Shown: positions 1 through 10,121 of the stretch, one piece after another | Position numbering within the stretch: position 1 is the stretch's first letter | How the letters are laid out: every line of letters starts with the position of its first letter | Source: Methylobacterium longum | GTDB lineage: Bacteria; Pseudomonadota; Alphaproteobacteria; Rhizobiales; Beijerinckiaceae | Assembly (NCBI RefSeq): GCF_022179385.1 | Contig: NZ_BPQS01000024.1 | Location: 1-64,000, forward strand | DNA length: 64,000 bases | Direction of reading: 5' to 3' | Made by a program: the position numbers and the translations under genes | The notes under the pieces: model-generated | What the model was told of the DNA's origin: nothing | Databases searched by the model: none | What the model saw: the letters and a program-made list of their open reading frames with translations, nothing else

Positions 1-23
1 CGGGACCAGCCGCACAAACTTGG

Positions 24-100
<77 letters not shown>

Positions 101-110
101 ACGATCTTCG

Positions 111-143
111 AACCCGCCGCGCTTCCCAGCGCGGCGGGTTTTT
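111..143 (+). terminator. Rho-independent terminator after tRNA-fMet
   Basis: A 12-bp perfect stem (AACCCGCCGCGC / GCGCGGCGGGTT) encloses a 6-nt loop and runs into a short T tract (TTTTT). It lies directly behind the tRNA. Confidence 0.9.
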
Positions 144-686
144 CGTTTGGTCCGTCCGGTCCGCCGGCACCCGGAGCGCGGCTCCGGGCCCGTGGGAGAC
201 GCGTGAACCGCCCCTGAGGGCCGTCCCGCGTCCTGCGATCCCGCCCGGGTCCCGCCGGGGGCGTTTCGTCCGATCGGGCACGCTGGAGTTGTGTTCCCGC
301 GATGGCGGCAGCCGAAGGAAGCCGCCGGACGACGCCCTCGAACGCCGCCGCTGCGCGCGCCGTTGGCCCGGCGGCCGCCTCCCCGAGGACGATTCCAAGA
401 TCCCGCGCGCACACCGCGCCGTCGTACGCGGTCCGAACAGGACAGGGATCTTCCGGGGAAGGTGAGGCGCGCGAATCGGTTGCGCACAAGCCATGCTGCG
501 GCAAGAAATGTTCTTTGAGGTTGGCTGATCAAAGCCGATCTTCTTGACCGCTGGACGATTGTATACGCCGGATTCCGATTGAGACTTGACCCCTCCTGAA
601 AATACGATTGTATCAGTCGCCTGAACCGCGACGCAGTGCTTGCGTTCTGGCGAGTTTCGTCATCACGGGAAGGCAACGCACAAGCT
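144..686. other. Intergenic region upstream of mucR
   Basis: No convincing gene. The last 150 bases are less GC-rich and carry the 10-mer ACGATTGTAT twice as a direct repeat (555-564 and 604-613). A TTGACC hexamer at 586-591 and TTGTAT at 608-613 are separated by 16 bases and could form a promoter. MucR/Ros proteins bind AT-containing sites and often repress their own genes, so the repeats are candidate autoregulatory sites. This is inference. Confidence 0.4.
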
Positions 687-1181
687 ATGGGTCAGTCGAA
701 CGGCGGCGGCAGCCGCTCCGTCATGCTCGCCTCCGAGATCGTCTCGGCCTATGTGAGCCACAACCACGTGCAGAGCGCGGATCTGCCGGAACTCCTCAAC
801 GCGGTGCATGCTGCGCTCAGCGGGATCGGCACCGGCGGCCCCGCGTCGCCGCAGGCCGTGACGAAGGCCACGCCGCAGGAGATCCGGCGCTCGGTCACCC
901 CGGATTTCCTGATCTCGTTCGAGGACGGCAAGCCCTACAAGACCCTGCGCCGCCATCTCACCCTCCGCGGCCTGTCCCCGGAGGCCTATCGGGCCAAGTG
1001 GGGCCTCGCCGCCGATTATCCGATGACGGCCCGGAGCTACTCCGAGCAGCGCTCGCAGCTCGCCCGATCCCTGGGCCTCGGGCAGTCGCGCGGGAAGGCG
1101 GCCGCACCGGAGCCCGTCGAGCCTGAACCCGCGCCGCCGCCCGCGGGAAAGCGCGGGGCGCGCCGCAAAGAGGTCGCCTGA
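687..1181 (+). CDS. MucR/Ros family transcriptional regulator lacking zinc-ligand cysteines
   Basis: A 164-residue protein of the Ros/MucR family, which in Rhizobiales acts as a global DNA-binding regulator of surface polysaccharide, motility and host-interaction genes. The N-terminal part (residues 14-50, ASEIVSAYVSHNHVQ...) is the family's oligomerisation region. The C-terminal part (about 72-131) is the zinc-finger-like DNA-binding fold with the conserved LSPEAYRAKWGL and YPMTARSY blocks. The two cysteines of the canonical finger are replaced (FLISFEDGK where Ros has C-x2-C) and only one finger histidine (H90) remains. Zinc-less homologues exist in Mesorhizobium (the Ml proteins), so it may still bind DNA. 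The tail is Ala/Pro/Lys-rich. ATG 687 is chosen because the family homology begins there; an in-frame ATG at 636 would add 17 unrelated residues. Confidence 0.88.
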   Translation: MGQSNGGGSRSVMLASEIVSAYVSHNHVQSADLPELLNAVHAALSGIGTGGPASPQAVTKATPQEIRRSVTPDFLISFEDGKPYKTLRRHLTLRGLSPEAYRAKWGLAADYPMTARSYSEQRSQLARSLGLGQSRGKAAAPEPVEPEPAPPPAGKRGARRKEVA

Positions 1182-1337
1182 CCGCGCGGCCGGGGCGCCC
1201 GCGGCGCAGGTTCACCAGCGACGCCTGCGGCGTCGATGTCGTGGACCTGCCGCAATCGGCCTCGATAGCGTAGGGCCGCACGGCGCGCCTGCCTTCTCGG
1301 CCTGGACGGCGCGCCCGTCCTGATGCCGGAGCCCCGC

Positions 1338-2819
1338 ATGCTGACCCGCCTCACCCTGCCTGCCCTCGTCGCGGCCCTGCTGGCCACCGGCCCGGCCTGG
1401 GCGCAGATGGCGCGCACGGAGGCCAAGGAGACGACGAAAGAGACGTCCCGGGAGATGTCCAGGGACGGGACGGCCAAGGCCGTGCCCCTGAGCAAGGCCG
1501 ACGTGCAGCTCTCCTTCGCCCCCGTGGTGAAGCGCGCCTCCCCCTCGGTGGTGAACGTCTACGCCTCCCACGTGGACAAGCGCTCCAACGCCCGCACCAG
1601 CGCCATGGAGGAGTTCATGCGCCGCTTCTTCGGCGAGCCGGAGGGCGGGCGCGGTCCCCGGGGCGACCGGGCGCAGCGCTCCCTGGGCTCGGGGGTGCTG
1701 GTCGATGCCGACGGGCTCGTCATCACCAACAACCACGTCATCGACAACATGAACGAGGTGCGGATCGCGCTGGCGGACCGGCGCGAGTTCGAGGCGACCA
1801 TCGTGATGCGCGACACCCGCACCGACCTCGCCGTGCTCAAGCTCAAGGAGCCGCCGAAGAGCCTCGTGCCGATGCCGTTCGGCGACGCCGACGCCCTGGA
1901 GGTCGGCGATTTCGTGATGGCGATCGGCAACCCGTTCGGTGTCGGCCAGACGGTGACGCAGGGCATCGTCTCGGCGCTGGCGCGCACGCAGGTCGGCTCG
2001 GCGGATTACCAGTACTTCATCCAGACCGATGCGGCGATCAACCCGGGCAATTCCGGCGGCGCCCTGGTCGACCTGCGCGGCCAGCTCGTCGGCATCAACA
2101 CAGCGATCTACTCGCAATCGGGCGGCAGCCACGGCATCGGCTTCGCGATCCCCGTGGGCATGGTCAAGGCGGTGGTCGACGCCGCCCGCGACGGGGCGAG
2201 CGTCGTGCGCCGGCCCTGGCTCGGGGCGCGCATCCAGAGCGTGACCCCCGACATCGCCGACAGCATGGGCCTCGACCATCCCACCGGCGTGCTGGTGGCG
2301 AGCCTGCAGGCCAAGAGCCCGGCCGAGGAGGCGGGCCTGAAGCGCGGCGACCTGATCCTCGCGGTGGACGGCCAGGAGGTGGCCGACCCGGAGGCCTTCG
2401 GCTACCGCTTCGCCCTCAAGGGCGTCCAGGGCCAGGCCCGGTTCGGGATCCTGCGCGGCACGAGCCGCCAGACGGTCGCGGTCAAGCTCGCGCCGGCCCC
2501 GGAGACGCGCCCGCGCGACGTGCTCAAGGTGAAGACCCGCTCGCCCTTCCTGGGCGCGACGCTGGTCAACACCTCGCCGGCGGTGGCCGAGGAGATGCAG
2601 GTCGACTTCCAGACGGACGGCGTGGCCGTGCAGGCCGTGGACGAGAACTCCGTGGCGGCCCGGGTCGGGCTGCAGAAGGGCGACGTGATCCTCGCGGTCA
2701 ACGGGGTGCCGGTGCCGACCACCAAGGATCTCGACCGGGTCACCCGCAACAGCCTCAATTCCTGGGAGGTCGCGATCAACCGCAACGGCGAGATCCTGAC
2801 CTCGGTGTTCGGCGGCTGA
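1338..2819 (+). CDS. Do/DegP-type periplasmic serine endoprotease
   Basis: A 493-residue periplasmic protease/chaperone of the HtrA family that degrades misfolded envelope proteins. A signal peptide (LTRLTLPALVAALLATGPAWA) leads into a trypsin-like domain with the complete triad: His133 in ITNNHVID, Asp163 in TRTDLAVLKL and Ser239 in NPGNSGGAL. Two PDZ domains follow (about 265-360 and 380-485). The length fits the Do subfamily. ATG 1338 is preceded by CGGAG at 6 bases; ATG 1323 in the same frame is an alternative. rarA follows 84 bases downstream on the same strand. Whether it is the DegP or DegQ orthologue cannot be decided from sequence alone. A catalytically dead relative lies at 61338-62312. 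Confidence 0.95.
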   Translation: MLTRLTLPALVAALLATGPAWAQMARTEAKETTKETSREMSRDGTAKAVPLSKADVQLSFAPVVKRASPSVVNVYASHVDKRSNARTSAMEEFMRRFFGEPEGGRGPRGDRAQRSLGSGVLVDADGLVITNNHVIDNMNEVRIALADRREFEATIVMRDTRTDLAVLKLKEPPKSLVPMPFGDADALEVGDFVMAIGNPFGVGQTVTQGIVSALARTQVGSADYQYFIQTDAAINPGNSGGALVDLRGQLVGINTAIYSQSGGSHGIGFAIPVGMVKAVVDAARDGASVVRRPWLGARIQSVTPDIADSMGLDHPTGVLVASLQAKSPAEEAGLKRGDLILAVDGQEVADPEAFGYRFALKGVQGQARFGILRGTSRQTVAVKLAPAPETRPRDVLKVKTRSPFLGATLVNTSPAVAEEMQVDFQTDGVAVQAVDENSVAARVGLQKGDVILAVNGVPVPTTKDLDRVTRNSLNSWEVAINRNGEILTSVFGG

Positions 2820-2903
2820 ATCGCGGGTCGCTCCGGCGCGGGAGCGGGGGCAAGGCCCGCGGCCCGGCTTGCGCCCCCGCCCGCCGCCGGTGTTGATGCG
2901 CGG

Positions 2904-4241
<1,338 letters not shown>

Positions 4242-4329
4242 GGGGAGCCGGAACCCGTTCCAGCGGCCGGTCTGTCCGTCCCCGGCCCCGTCCCGAGGTG
4301 CCGGAGCGCGGCGGAGGCCTGGAGGGACG

Positions 4330-4417
4330 GCTCCAAGTCGGCTCCAAGTCGGCTCCAAGTCGGCTCCAAGTCGGCTCCAAGTCGGCTCCAAGTCGGCTCC
4401 AAGTCGGCTCCAAGTCG
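4330..4417. repeat. 11-bp minisatellite, eight perfect units
   Basis: GCTCCAAGTCG is repeated head to tail eight times without a mismatch, followed by a degenerate half-unit. It lies between the convergent 3' ends of rarA and the Lrp-type regulator. Because 11 is not a multiple of three, all reading frames through it are open and spell 11-residue repeats; these are not taken as protein. Perfect identity suggests recent expansion by slippage. Confidence 0.95.
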
Positions 4418-4519
4418 GCCCCAGGGATCGCGCGGCCGGCCGGAGAGGGCTCCCGTCGGGGCCGCGCACGCGGGCACCGCGGGATGGGGGTGCGGATCGG
4501 GGACCCCGTGGCGACCCGG

Positions 4520-4984
4520 TCACAGATCGAGGGGCGCGTTGTCGATCACCTCCTTCATCACGAAGAAGGTCCGGGTCTGGCGCACCCCCGGCAGGCCGAT
4601 CAGCGTGGCGCTGTGGAGGCGGTTGAAATCGGCCATGTCGGAGACCCGGATCTTCAGCATGTAGTCGAAATCGCCGGCCACGAGGTGGCAGTCGAGGAGC
4701 ACGGGGATCGCCCGCACGGCGGCCTCGAACGCGGAAAAGCTCTCGGGGGTGGAGCGGTCGAGGACGACGCCGACGAAGACCAGCGTGCCGCGTCCGACCC
4801 GCATCGGGTCGATCAGCGCCCGCACCGCCCGCACGAACCCGTCGGCGAACAGGCGCTGGATCCGGCGGTGGCAGGTGGCCGCGCTGGTGCCGACCCGCTC
4901 GGCGATCTCGGCATTGGCCATGCGCCCGTCCGCCTGGAGGAGCCGGAGGATCTTCTGGTCGATCCGGTCGAGCCCTGCGGACAT
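4520..4984 (-). CDS. acdR: Lrp/AsnC-family regulator, probably AcdR
   Basis: A 154-residue Lrp/AsnC transcription factor. The N-terminal winged helix-turn-helix (residues 5-60; AEIAERVGTSAATCHRRIQRL) is followed by an effector-binding RAM domain (about 68-148). It is divergently transcribed from the ACC deaminase gene, with 250 bases between the two starts. This is the arrangement known for acdR-acdS in Proteobacteria, where the Lrp-like protein activates acdS in response to ACC. The intergenic space is the expected operator region. The name rests on family plus gene order. Confidence 0.88.
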   Translation of the reverse strand: MSAGLDRIDQKILRLLQADGRMANAEIAERVGTSAATCHRRIQRLFADGFVRAVRALIDPMRVGRGTLVFVGVVLDRSTPESFSAFEAAVRAIPVLLDCHLVAGDFDYMLKIRVSDMADFNRLHSATLIGLPGVRQTRTFFVMKEVIDNAPLDL

Positions 4985-5234
4985 GGACGATTCTTTCGGT
5001 TGGAGGGCCAGATCCGGAATGATTCCGTGCGACCTGGCTTAGCGGCAGCGGATCACGATCACCAAGCCCCGAAGATCGAGAGCACCTTTCAGGGCAATTC
5101 GGATAGGGTCCTGTCGTGCTTCGGAGTCGCGCCGGCCAGGTCCGGCCACCGCTCCGGAACCCCGCATCGACGCGTCCGGCCGGAGGGAGACCGATCCCGG
5201 CGCCGGCCGCGTCCGCAAGACCCGGAGAGACCCG

Positions 5235-6245
5235 ATGCTGGACACCTTCGAGCGCTATCCCCTGACCTTCGGCCCGACGCCGATCGAGCCGCTCAAGCGC
5301 CTGACGGCGCATCTCGGCGGCGAGGTCGAGCTCTACGCCAAGCGCGAGGATTGCAATTCCGGCCTCGCCTACGGCGGCAACAAGCTGCGCAAGCTCGAAT
5401 ACATCGTACCGGACGCGATCAAGAGCGGCGCCGACACCCTGGTGTCGATCGGCGGCGTGCAGTCGAACCACACCCGCATGGTCGCGGCGGTCGCCGCCAA
5501 GATCGGCATGAAGTGCCGGCTGATCCAGGAAGCCTGGGTGCCCCACGAGGACGCGGTCTACGACCGGGTCGGCAACATCCTCCTGTCGCGGATCATGGGC
5601 GCGCAGACGCAGCTCGTGGATGACGGGTTCGACATCGGCATCCGCGATTCGTGGAAGCGGGCGCTCGCCGAGGTCGAGGCCGAGGGCGGCAAGCCCTACG
5701 CGATCCCGGCCGGCGCCTCGGTGCACAAGTATGGCGGGCTCGGCTATGTCGGCTTCGCCGAGGAGGTGCGGAAGCAGGAGGCCGAGATGGGCCTGCGCTT
5801 CGACTACGTGGTGGTCTGCACGGTCACCGGCTCGACCCATGCCGGCATGCTGGTGGGCTTCTCGGCCGACGGGCGCGCCCGCAACGTCATCGGCATCGAC
5901 GCCTCCTGCACCCCGGCCCAGACCAAGGCCCAGGTCCTCGACATCGCGCAGAACACCGCCGCCCTGGTCGGCGCGGGCGACATCGTCGCCGACGACGTGG
6001 TGCTCAACGAGGATTACGCCTACCCGGTCTACGGCGTGCCCTCGCGGGAGACCGTGGAGGCGATCCGGCTCTCGGCCCGGCTCGAGGGGATGATCACCGA
6101 CCCGGTCTACGAGGGGAAGTCGATGCAGGGCATGATCGACCTCGTGAAGAAGGGCTTCTTCCCGAAGGGCTCGAAGGTGCTCTACGCCCATCTCGGCGGC
6201 GCGCCGGCGCTGAACGGCTACAGCTACACGTTCCGCAACGGCTGA
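5235..6245 (+). CDS. acdS: 1-aminocyclopropane-1-carboxylate deaminase
   Basis: A 336-residue PLP-dependent fold-type-II enzyme that cleaves ACC, the plant ethylene precursor, to 2-oxobutyrate and ammonia. The PLP lysine is Lys50 in GGNKLRKLEY. The substrate-discriminating residues of true ACC deaminases are present: Glu293 in DPVYEGKSMQG and Leu320 in YAHLGGAPALNG, matching Glu295 and Leu322 of the Pseudomonas UW4 enzyme and arguing against D-cysteine desulfhydrase. A GGAGAG Shine-Dalgarno site precedes ATG 5235. It is a plant-association trait, probably controlled by the divergent Lrp-type gene. Confidence 0.97.
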   Translation: MLDTFERYPLTFGPTPIEPLKRLTAHLGGEVELYAKREDCNSGLAYGGNKLRKLEYIVPDAIKSGADTLVSIGGVQSNHTRMVAAVAAKIGMKCRLIQEAWVPHEDAVYDRVGNILLSRIMGAQTQLVDDGFDIGIRDSWKRALAEVEAEGGKPYAIPAGASVHKYGGLGYVGFAEEVRKQEAEMGLRFDYVVVCTVTGSTHAGMLVGFSADGRARNVIGIDASCTPAQTKAQVLDIAQNTAALVGAGDIVADDVVLNEDYAYPVYGVPSRETVEAIRLSARLEGMITDPVYEGKSMQGMIDLVKKGFFPKGSKVLYAHLGGAPALNGYSYTFRNG

Positions 6246-6338
6246 GGCCGCGCCGGACGGCCGGGCCTCTCCCCCATCCCCCGCGTCCTGAGGCCCCGTC
6301 GGCGGGCCTCGAAAGCGTCCTCCGGGGCCGCTGCCCAG

Positions 6339-6355
6339 CACCTCAGGATGAGGTG
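6339..6355. repeat. Palindromic intergenic element (CACCTCA-gga-TGAGGTG)
   Basis: A 7-bp-arm palindrome within a GC-rich spacer after acdS. The same core, CCTCAGGxTGAGG, recurs near 24554-24565. It looks like one member of a dispersed palindrome family rather than a terminator, since no T tract follows. Confidence 0.55.
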
Positions 6356-6429
6356 ATCGGGGGGAGCCGCGACTCTGACGTGTGGTCCCCTATATGGCGG
6401 CGCGGGAACCGCACCGGAGAGGGCCAGGG

Positions 6430-8211
6430 ATGATCGCACCGGCACGCGCGCTGCTCCTGGCCGTCCTGCTCGCCCTCGCGAGCCCGGCGGCCCGGGCCGC
6501 CTCCGGGCCGGCCGTGGAGGCCGAGAACGGGATGGTGGTCTCGTCCCAGCGCCTCGCCTCGCAGGTGGGGGCCGATATCCTGAGGGTCGGCGGCAACGCC
6601 GTCGACGCCGCGGTGGCGGTGGCCTACGCCGAGGCGGTGGTGAACCCGTGCTGCGGCAATCTCGGCGGCGGCGGCTTCCTGGTGCTCCACAGCGCCGCCG
6701 GGCAGAGCCGGTTCGTCAACTTCCGCGAGACCGCTCCGGCGGCGGCGAGCCGGGACATGTATCTCGACGCCGCCGGCACCGTCGTGAAGGGCGCGAGCCT
6801 GCGCGGCTGGAAGGCGGCCGGCGTGCCCGGCACCGTGCTCGGCCTGAACACCGCGCTGTCCGCGTACGGGACCCTGCCGCTGGCGCAGGTGATGGCGCCG
6901 GCGATCGCGCTCGCCCGCGACGGGTTCGTGCTGACCCGGGGCGACACCGACATCCTCGAATCCGGCACCCGGCTGTTTGCTGCCCAGGCCAACGTCGCCC
7001 GGATCTTCCTGCGCCCGGACGGCAGCCCCTGGCGGCCCGGGGACAGGCTGGTCCAGGCCGACCTCGCCCGCACCCTCCAGGCCATCGCCGACCGCGGCGC
7101 GGACGCGTTCTACAAGGGGGCGATCCCGGACGCCGTGGAGGCGGCCTCCCGCGCCGGCGGCGGGCTCCTGACCGCGTCCGACTTCGCCGCCTACACGGTG
7201 ACGCAATCCGAGCCGCTGACCTGCCGCTACCGCGGCGCCACCATCCTGTCGGCGCCCCCGCCCTCGTCGGGCGGCACCACGCTGTGCGAGATCCTCGGCA
7301 TCCTCGACGGCTACGACCTGCGGGCGGCGGGGTTCAACGCGGCCCGGAGCGTGCACCTGATGGTCGAGGCCATGCGGCGCGCCTATGCCGACCGCAACAT
7401 GCTGCTGGGCGACCCGGCCTTCGTGGACAACCCCGTCGCCCGGCTCCTGTCGCCGGCCTACGCGGAGACGCTCCGGGCCTCGATCCGGCCCGACCGGGCG
7501 ACCCCCTCGTCCGAGATCCGCCCGGATCCCAGCCTGAATCCCGAGCCGGAGGCGCGGGAGCGGCCCGAGACCACCCACATCTCGGTGATGGACCGGGCCG
7601 GCAACGCGGTCTCGCTGACCTACACGATCAACGGCTATTTCGGCGCCGGGGTGATCGCCGCCGACACGGGCTTCTTCCTGAACGACGAGATGGACGACTT
7701 CACGGTCAAGGCCGGGGTGCCGAACCTGTTCGGCCTCGTGCAGGGGTCGAAGAACGCGATCCAGCCGGGCAAGCGCCCGCTCTCGTCCATGGCCCCGACC
7801 CTCGTGCTGCGCGACGGCAAGGTCGCCCTGGTGGCGGGCTCGCCGGGGGGCTCGCGGATCATCACGATCAACGCGCAGACGATCATCAACCTGCTGGATT
7901 TCGGCATGGAGCCGCAAGAGGCGGTGGACGCCCCGCGCATCCACCACCAGTGGCTGCCCGACGCGATCTACGCCGAGCCCTTCGCGCTCTCGGCGGACAC
8001 GAAGGACATCCTGCGGGGCATGGGCCACACGATCATCGAGCAGAAGCCCTGGGGCGCGCAGGAGCTGATCGCGGTCCGCGCCGCCGCGCCGGCCCTCCCC
8101 GAGGCGGCCTCCTCGGGCAACGACGCCTCGCGCACGGAGCGGATGCGACCGGGCCTCCTCTACGGCGCCAACGACAACCGCAGGCCGGCGGGGGCGGTGG
8201 TGGGGGAATAG
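6430..8211 (+). CDS. ggt: Gamma-glutamyltransferase (glutathione hydrolase)
   Basis: A 593-residue Ntn-hydrolase proenzyme that removes or transfers the gamma-glutamyl group of glutathione in the periplasm. The signal peptide is MIAPARALLLAVLLALASPAARA. The large-subunit marker NPCCGNLGGGGF is present near residue 75. The autocatalytic nucleophile is Thr381 in ERPETTHISVMDRAGNAVS, which becomes the first residue of the small subunit. The SSMAPTLVLRDG and AGSPGGSRI active-site loops follow. ATG 6430 has a GGAGAGGG-type site upstream and gives the clean signal peptide; an ATG at 6382 is less likely. It stands alone between acdS and purD. Confidence 0.95.
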   Translation: MIAPARALLLAVLLALASPAARAASGPAVEAENGMVVSSQRLASQVGADILRVGGNAVDAAVAVAYAEAVVNPCCGNLGGGGFLVLHSAAGQSRFVNFRETAPAAASRDMYLDAAGTVVKGASLRGWKAAGVPGTVLGLNTALSAYGTLPLAQVMAPAIALARDGFVLTRGDTDILESGTRLFAAQANVARIFLRPDGSPWRPGDRLVQADLARTLQAIADRGADAFYKGAIPDAVEAASRAGGGLLTASDFAAYTVTQSEPLTCRYRGATILSAPPPSSGGTTLCEILGILDGYDLRAAGFNAARSVHLMVEAMRRAYADRNMLLGDPAFVDNPVARLLSPAYAETLRASIRPDRATPSSEIRPDPSLNPEPEARERPETTHISVMDRAGNAVSLTYTINGYFGAGVIAADTGFFLNDEMDDFTVKAGVPNLFGLVQGSKNAIQPGKRPLSSMAPTLVLRDGKVALVAGSPGGSRIITINAQTIINLLDFGMEPQEAVDAPRIHHQWLPDAIYAEPFALSADTKDILRGMGHTIIEQKPWGAQELIAVRAAAPALPEAASSGNDASRTERMRPGLLYGANDNRRPAGAVVGE

Positions 8212-8350
8212 GGCGGGGCTGCCGGAACGAGCCCGTCGGCCGAGGCAGCGGAGGTTGTAATCCGGAGCCGCCAGCGGCGCCCCGGCCCGACGGGGAGGGG
8301 ACGAGACGCCCGCGCGGGCGCCAGCCGGCCGCCCCCCGCTCAGCCCTCGC

Positions 8351-9625
8351 TCAGCCCTCGCCCGCCTCCCGGGCCACCGCCCGGAATCCGATGTCGCGCC
8401 GGCAGAATCCCTCCGGCCAGTCGATCCGGGCCACAGCCGCGTAGGCGCGGGCCTGGGCGTCCGTGACGCTGTCGCCCAAGGCCGTGACCGCCAGCACCCG
8501 GCCGCCGTCGGCGAGCAGCTGCCCGTCCTCGGCGCGGGTGCCGGCCTGGAACACGAACACGCCGTCGCCCTCGGCGGCCTCGACGCCCCGGATCGCCGAG
8601 CCGCGCACCACGGCGCCCGGATAGCCCGCGGCGGCCATCACCACGGTGAGGGCCGCCCTCTGGGCGTCGAACTCGAGGCCGATCCCGGAGAGGTCGCCGT
8701 CGCAGGCCGAGAGCAGGGCCGGCACGAGGTCGGAGGCGAGGCGCGGCATCAGCACCTGCGCCTCGGGGTCGCCGAAGCGGGTGTTGTACTCGATGAGCTT
8801 GGGGCCGTCGGCGGTGAGCATCAGGCCGGCATACAGGATGCCGGTGAAGGGGCAGCCCCGCGCCCGCATGCCCGCGAGGGTCGGCGCGATGATCTCGGCC
8901 ATGACCCGGGCCTCGATCTCCGGGGTGACCACCCGGGCGGGGGAATAGGCGCCCATGCCGCCGGTGTTGGGGCCGCGGTCGCCGTCGAAGACGCGCTTGT
9001 GGTCCTGGGCGGTGCCGAGGGGAATGGCCCGGGTGCCGTCGCACAGGGCGAAGAAGCTCGCCTCCTCGCCGAACAGGCATTCCTCGACCACCACCTCGGC
9101 GCCCGGATCCGCGAACAGGGCGGCCAGGGCGTCCTCGGCCTGGTCCAGGGTCTCGGCGACGGTGACGCCCTTGCCGGCGGCGAGCCCGTCGGCCTTGACA
9201 ACGATCGGGGCGCCCTGCCGGCGGACATAGGCCAGGGCCGGCTCCAGGGCGGTGAAGCGCGCGAAGGCGGCGGTGGGGATGCCGCAGGCGGCGCACAGGT
9301 CCTTGGTGAAGCCCTTGGAGCCCTCCAGCCGGGCCGCGTCGCGGGTGGGCCCGAAGGTGCGGATCCCGGCGGCCTTCAGGTCGTCCACGAGCCCGGCGAC
9401 CAGGGGGGCCTCGGGTCCGACCACCACGAGGCCGATCGCCTCCGCCGCGCAGAAGGCGGCCACGGCCGCGTGATCCGCCACGGCGAGGTCCGCCCGGTTG
9501 GTCCCGTGGCGGGCCGTGCCGGGATTGCCCGGCGCCGTGAACAGGCGGGTGCAGAGGGGGCTCTGGGCCAGTCGCCAGGCCAGGGCGTGCTCGCGGCCGC
9601 CGGAGCCGATCAGCAGGATGTTCAT
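8351..9625 (-). CDS. purD: Phosphoribosylamine-glycine ligase (GAR synthetase)
   Basis: A 424-residue ATP-grasp enzyme that joins glycine to 5-phosphoribosylamine, the second step of purine synthesis. The N-terminus MNILLIGSGGREHALAWRL is the family signature. PSRDAARLEGSKGFTK-like and VVKADGLAAGKGV blocks mark the ATP-grasp core, and IEYNTRFGDPEAQ the C-terminal catalytic block. ATG 9625 starts the conserved sequence; a GTG two codons upstream is possible. It is monocistronic here. Confidence 0.97.
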   Translation of the reverse strand: MNILLIGSGGREHALAWRLAQSPLCTRLFTAPGNPGTARHGTNRADLAVADHAAVAAFCAAEAIGLVVVGPEAPLVAGLVDDLKAAGIRTFGPTRDAARLEGSKGFTKDLCAACGIPTAAFARFTALEPALAYVRRQGAPIVVKADGLAAGKGVTVAETLDQAEDALAALFADPGAEVVVEECLFGEEASFFALCDGTRAIPLGTAQDHKRVFDGDRGPNTGGMGAYSPARVVTPEIEARVMAEIIAPTLAGMRARGCPFTGILYAGLMLTADGPKLIEYNTRFGDPEAQVLMPRLASDLVPALLSACDGDLSGIGLEFDAQRAALTVVMAAAGYPGAVVRGSAIRGVEAAEGDGVFVFQAGTRAEDGQLLADGGRVLAVTALGDSVTDAQARAYAAVARIDWPEGFCRRDIGFRAVAREAGEG

Positions 9626-9730
9626 GCGCACGCCACCATGGGCATTGCTTCTGGGTGAAGCCTGTCGGCGGGGAAAGGTTTTTTTGGGGCTTTCCCCGCT
9701 CTGCGCGGAATTCGCAGCGGCCCCGGCCCC

Positions 9731-10048
9731 TCAGCAGCCGATGCACACGCTCGTGTTGACGCCGCCGCCGCCCCGCCGCGCGATCCCGTGGCGCCCGCCG
9801 TGGCGGCCCCCGTAGACGCCCCGGTAGGGCACGTAGGGCCCGACGGGCGCGTACTGGACGTTGCGCTGGATCGTCTGGTTCAGCGTGTTGAAATCCGTGA
9901 CCCGCTGCTGGTTGAGGGTCCGGATCTGGCTCTGGAGGGCGAACGAGGCGTTGGCGGCGTTCGGGTCGTTCTGCTGCACCTGCGCCGAAGCGGCCCCCGC
10001 CGGAAGGGCGAGGGCCAGGGCGAGGAGCGCGCGGGACGCGGCGCGCAT
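9731..10048 (-). CDS. Small secreted protein of unknown function
   Basis: A 105-residue protein with a clear signal peptide (MRAASRALLALALALPAGAASAQ), then a short hydrophilic helix-forming segment with QSQIRTLNQQRVTDFNTLNQTIQ and a Gly/Arg/His-rich tail ending in CIGC. ATG 10048 has a GGAG site 7 bases upstream. I recognise no family. It lies downstream of the oxalate decarboxylase gene on the same strand, 73 bases away, so cotranscription is possible. Confidence 0.7.
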   Translation of the reverse strand: MRAASRALLALALALPAGAASAQVQQNDPNAANASFALQSQIRTLNQQRVTDFNTLNQTIQRNVQYAPVGPYVPYRGVYGGRHGGRHGIARRGGGGVNTSVCIGC

Positions 10049-10121
10049 GGGATTCTCCGTGCGATCGATCGAGCTGACTGCGAGGTCGACGCGCCAGGGT
10101 CGGGCCAAGTTCCGGGGCGCG

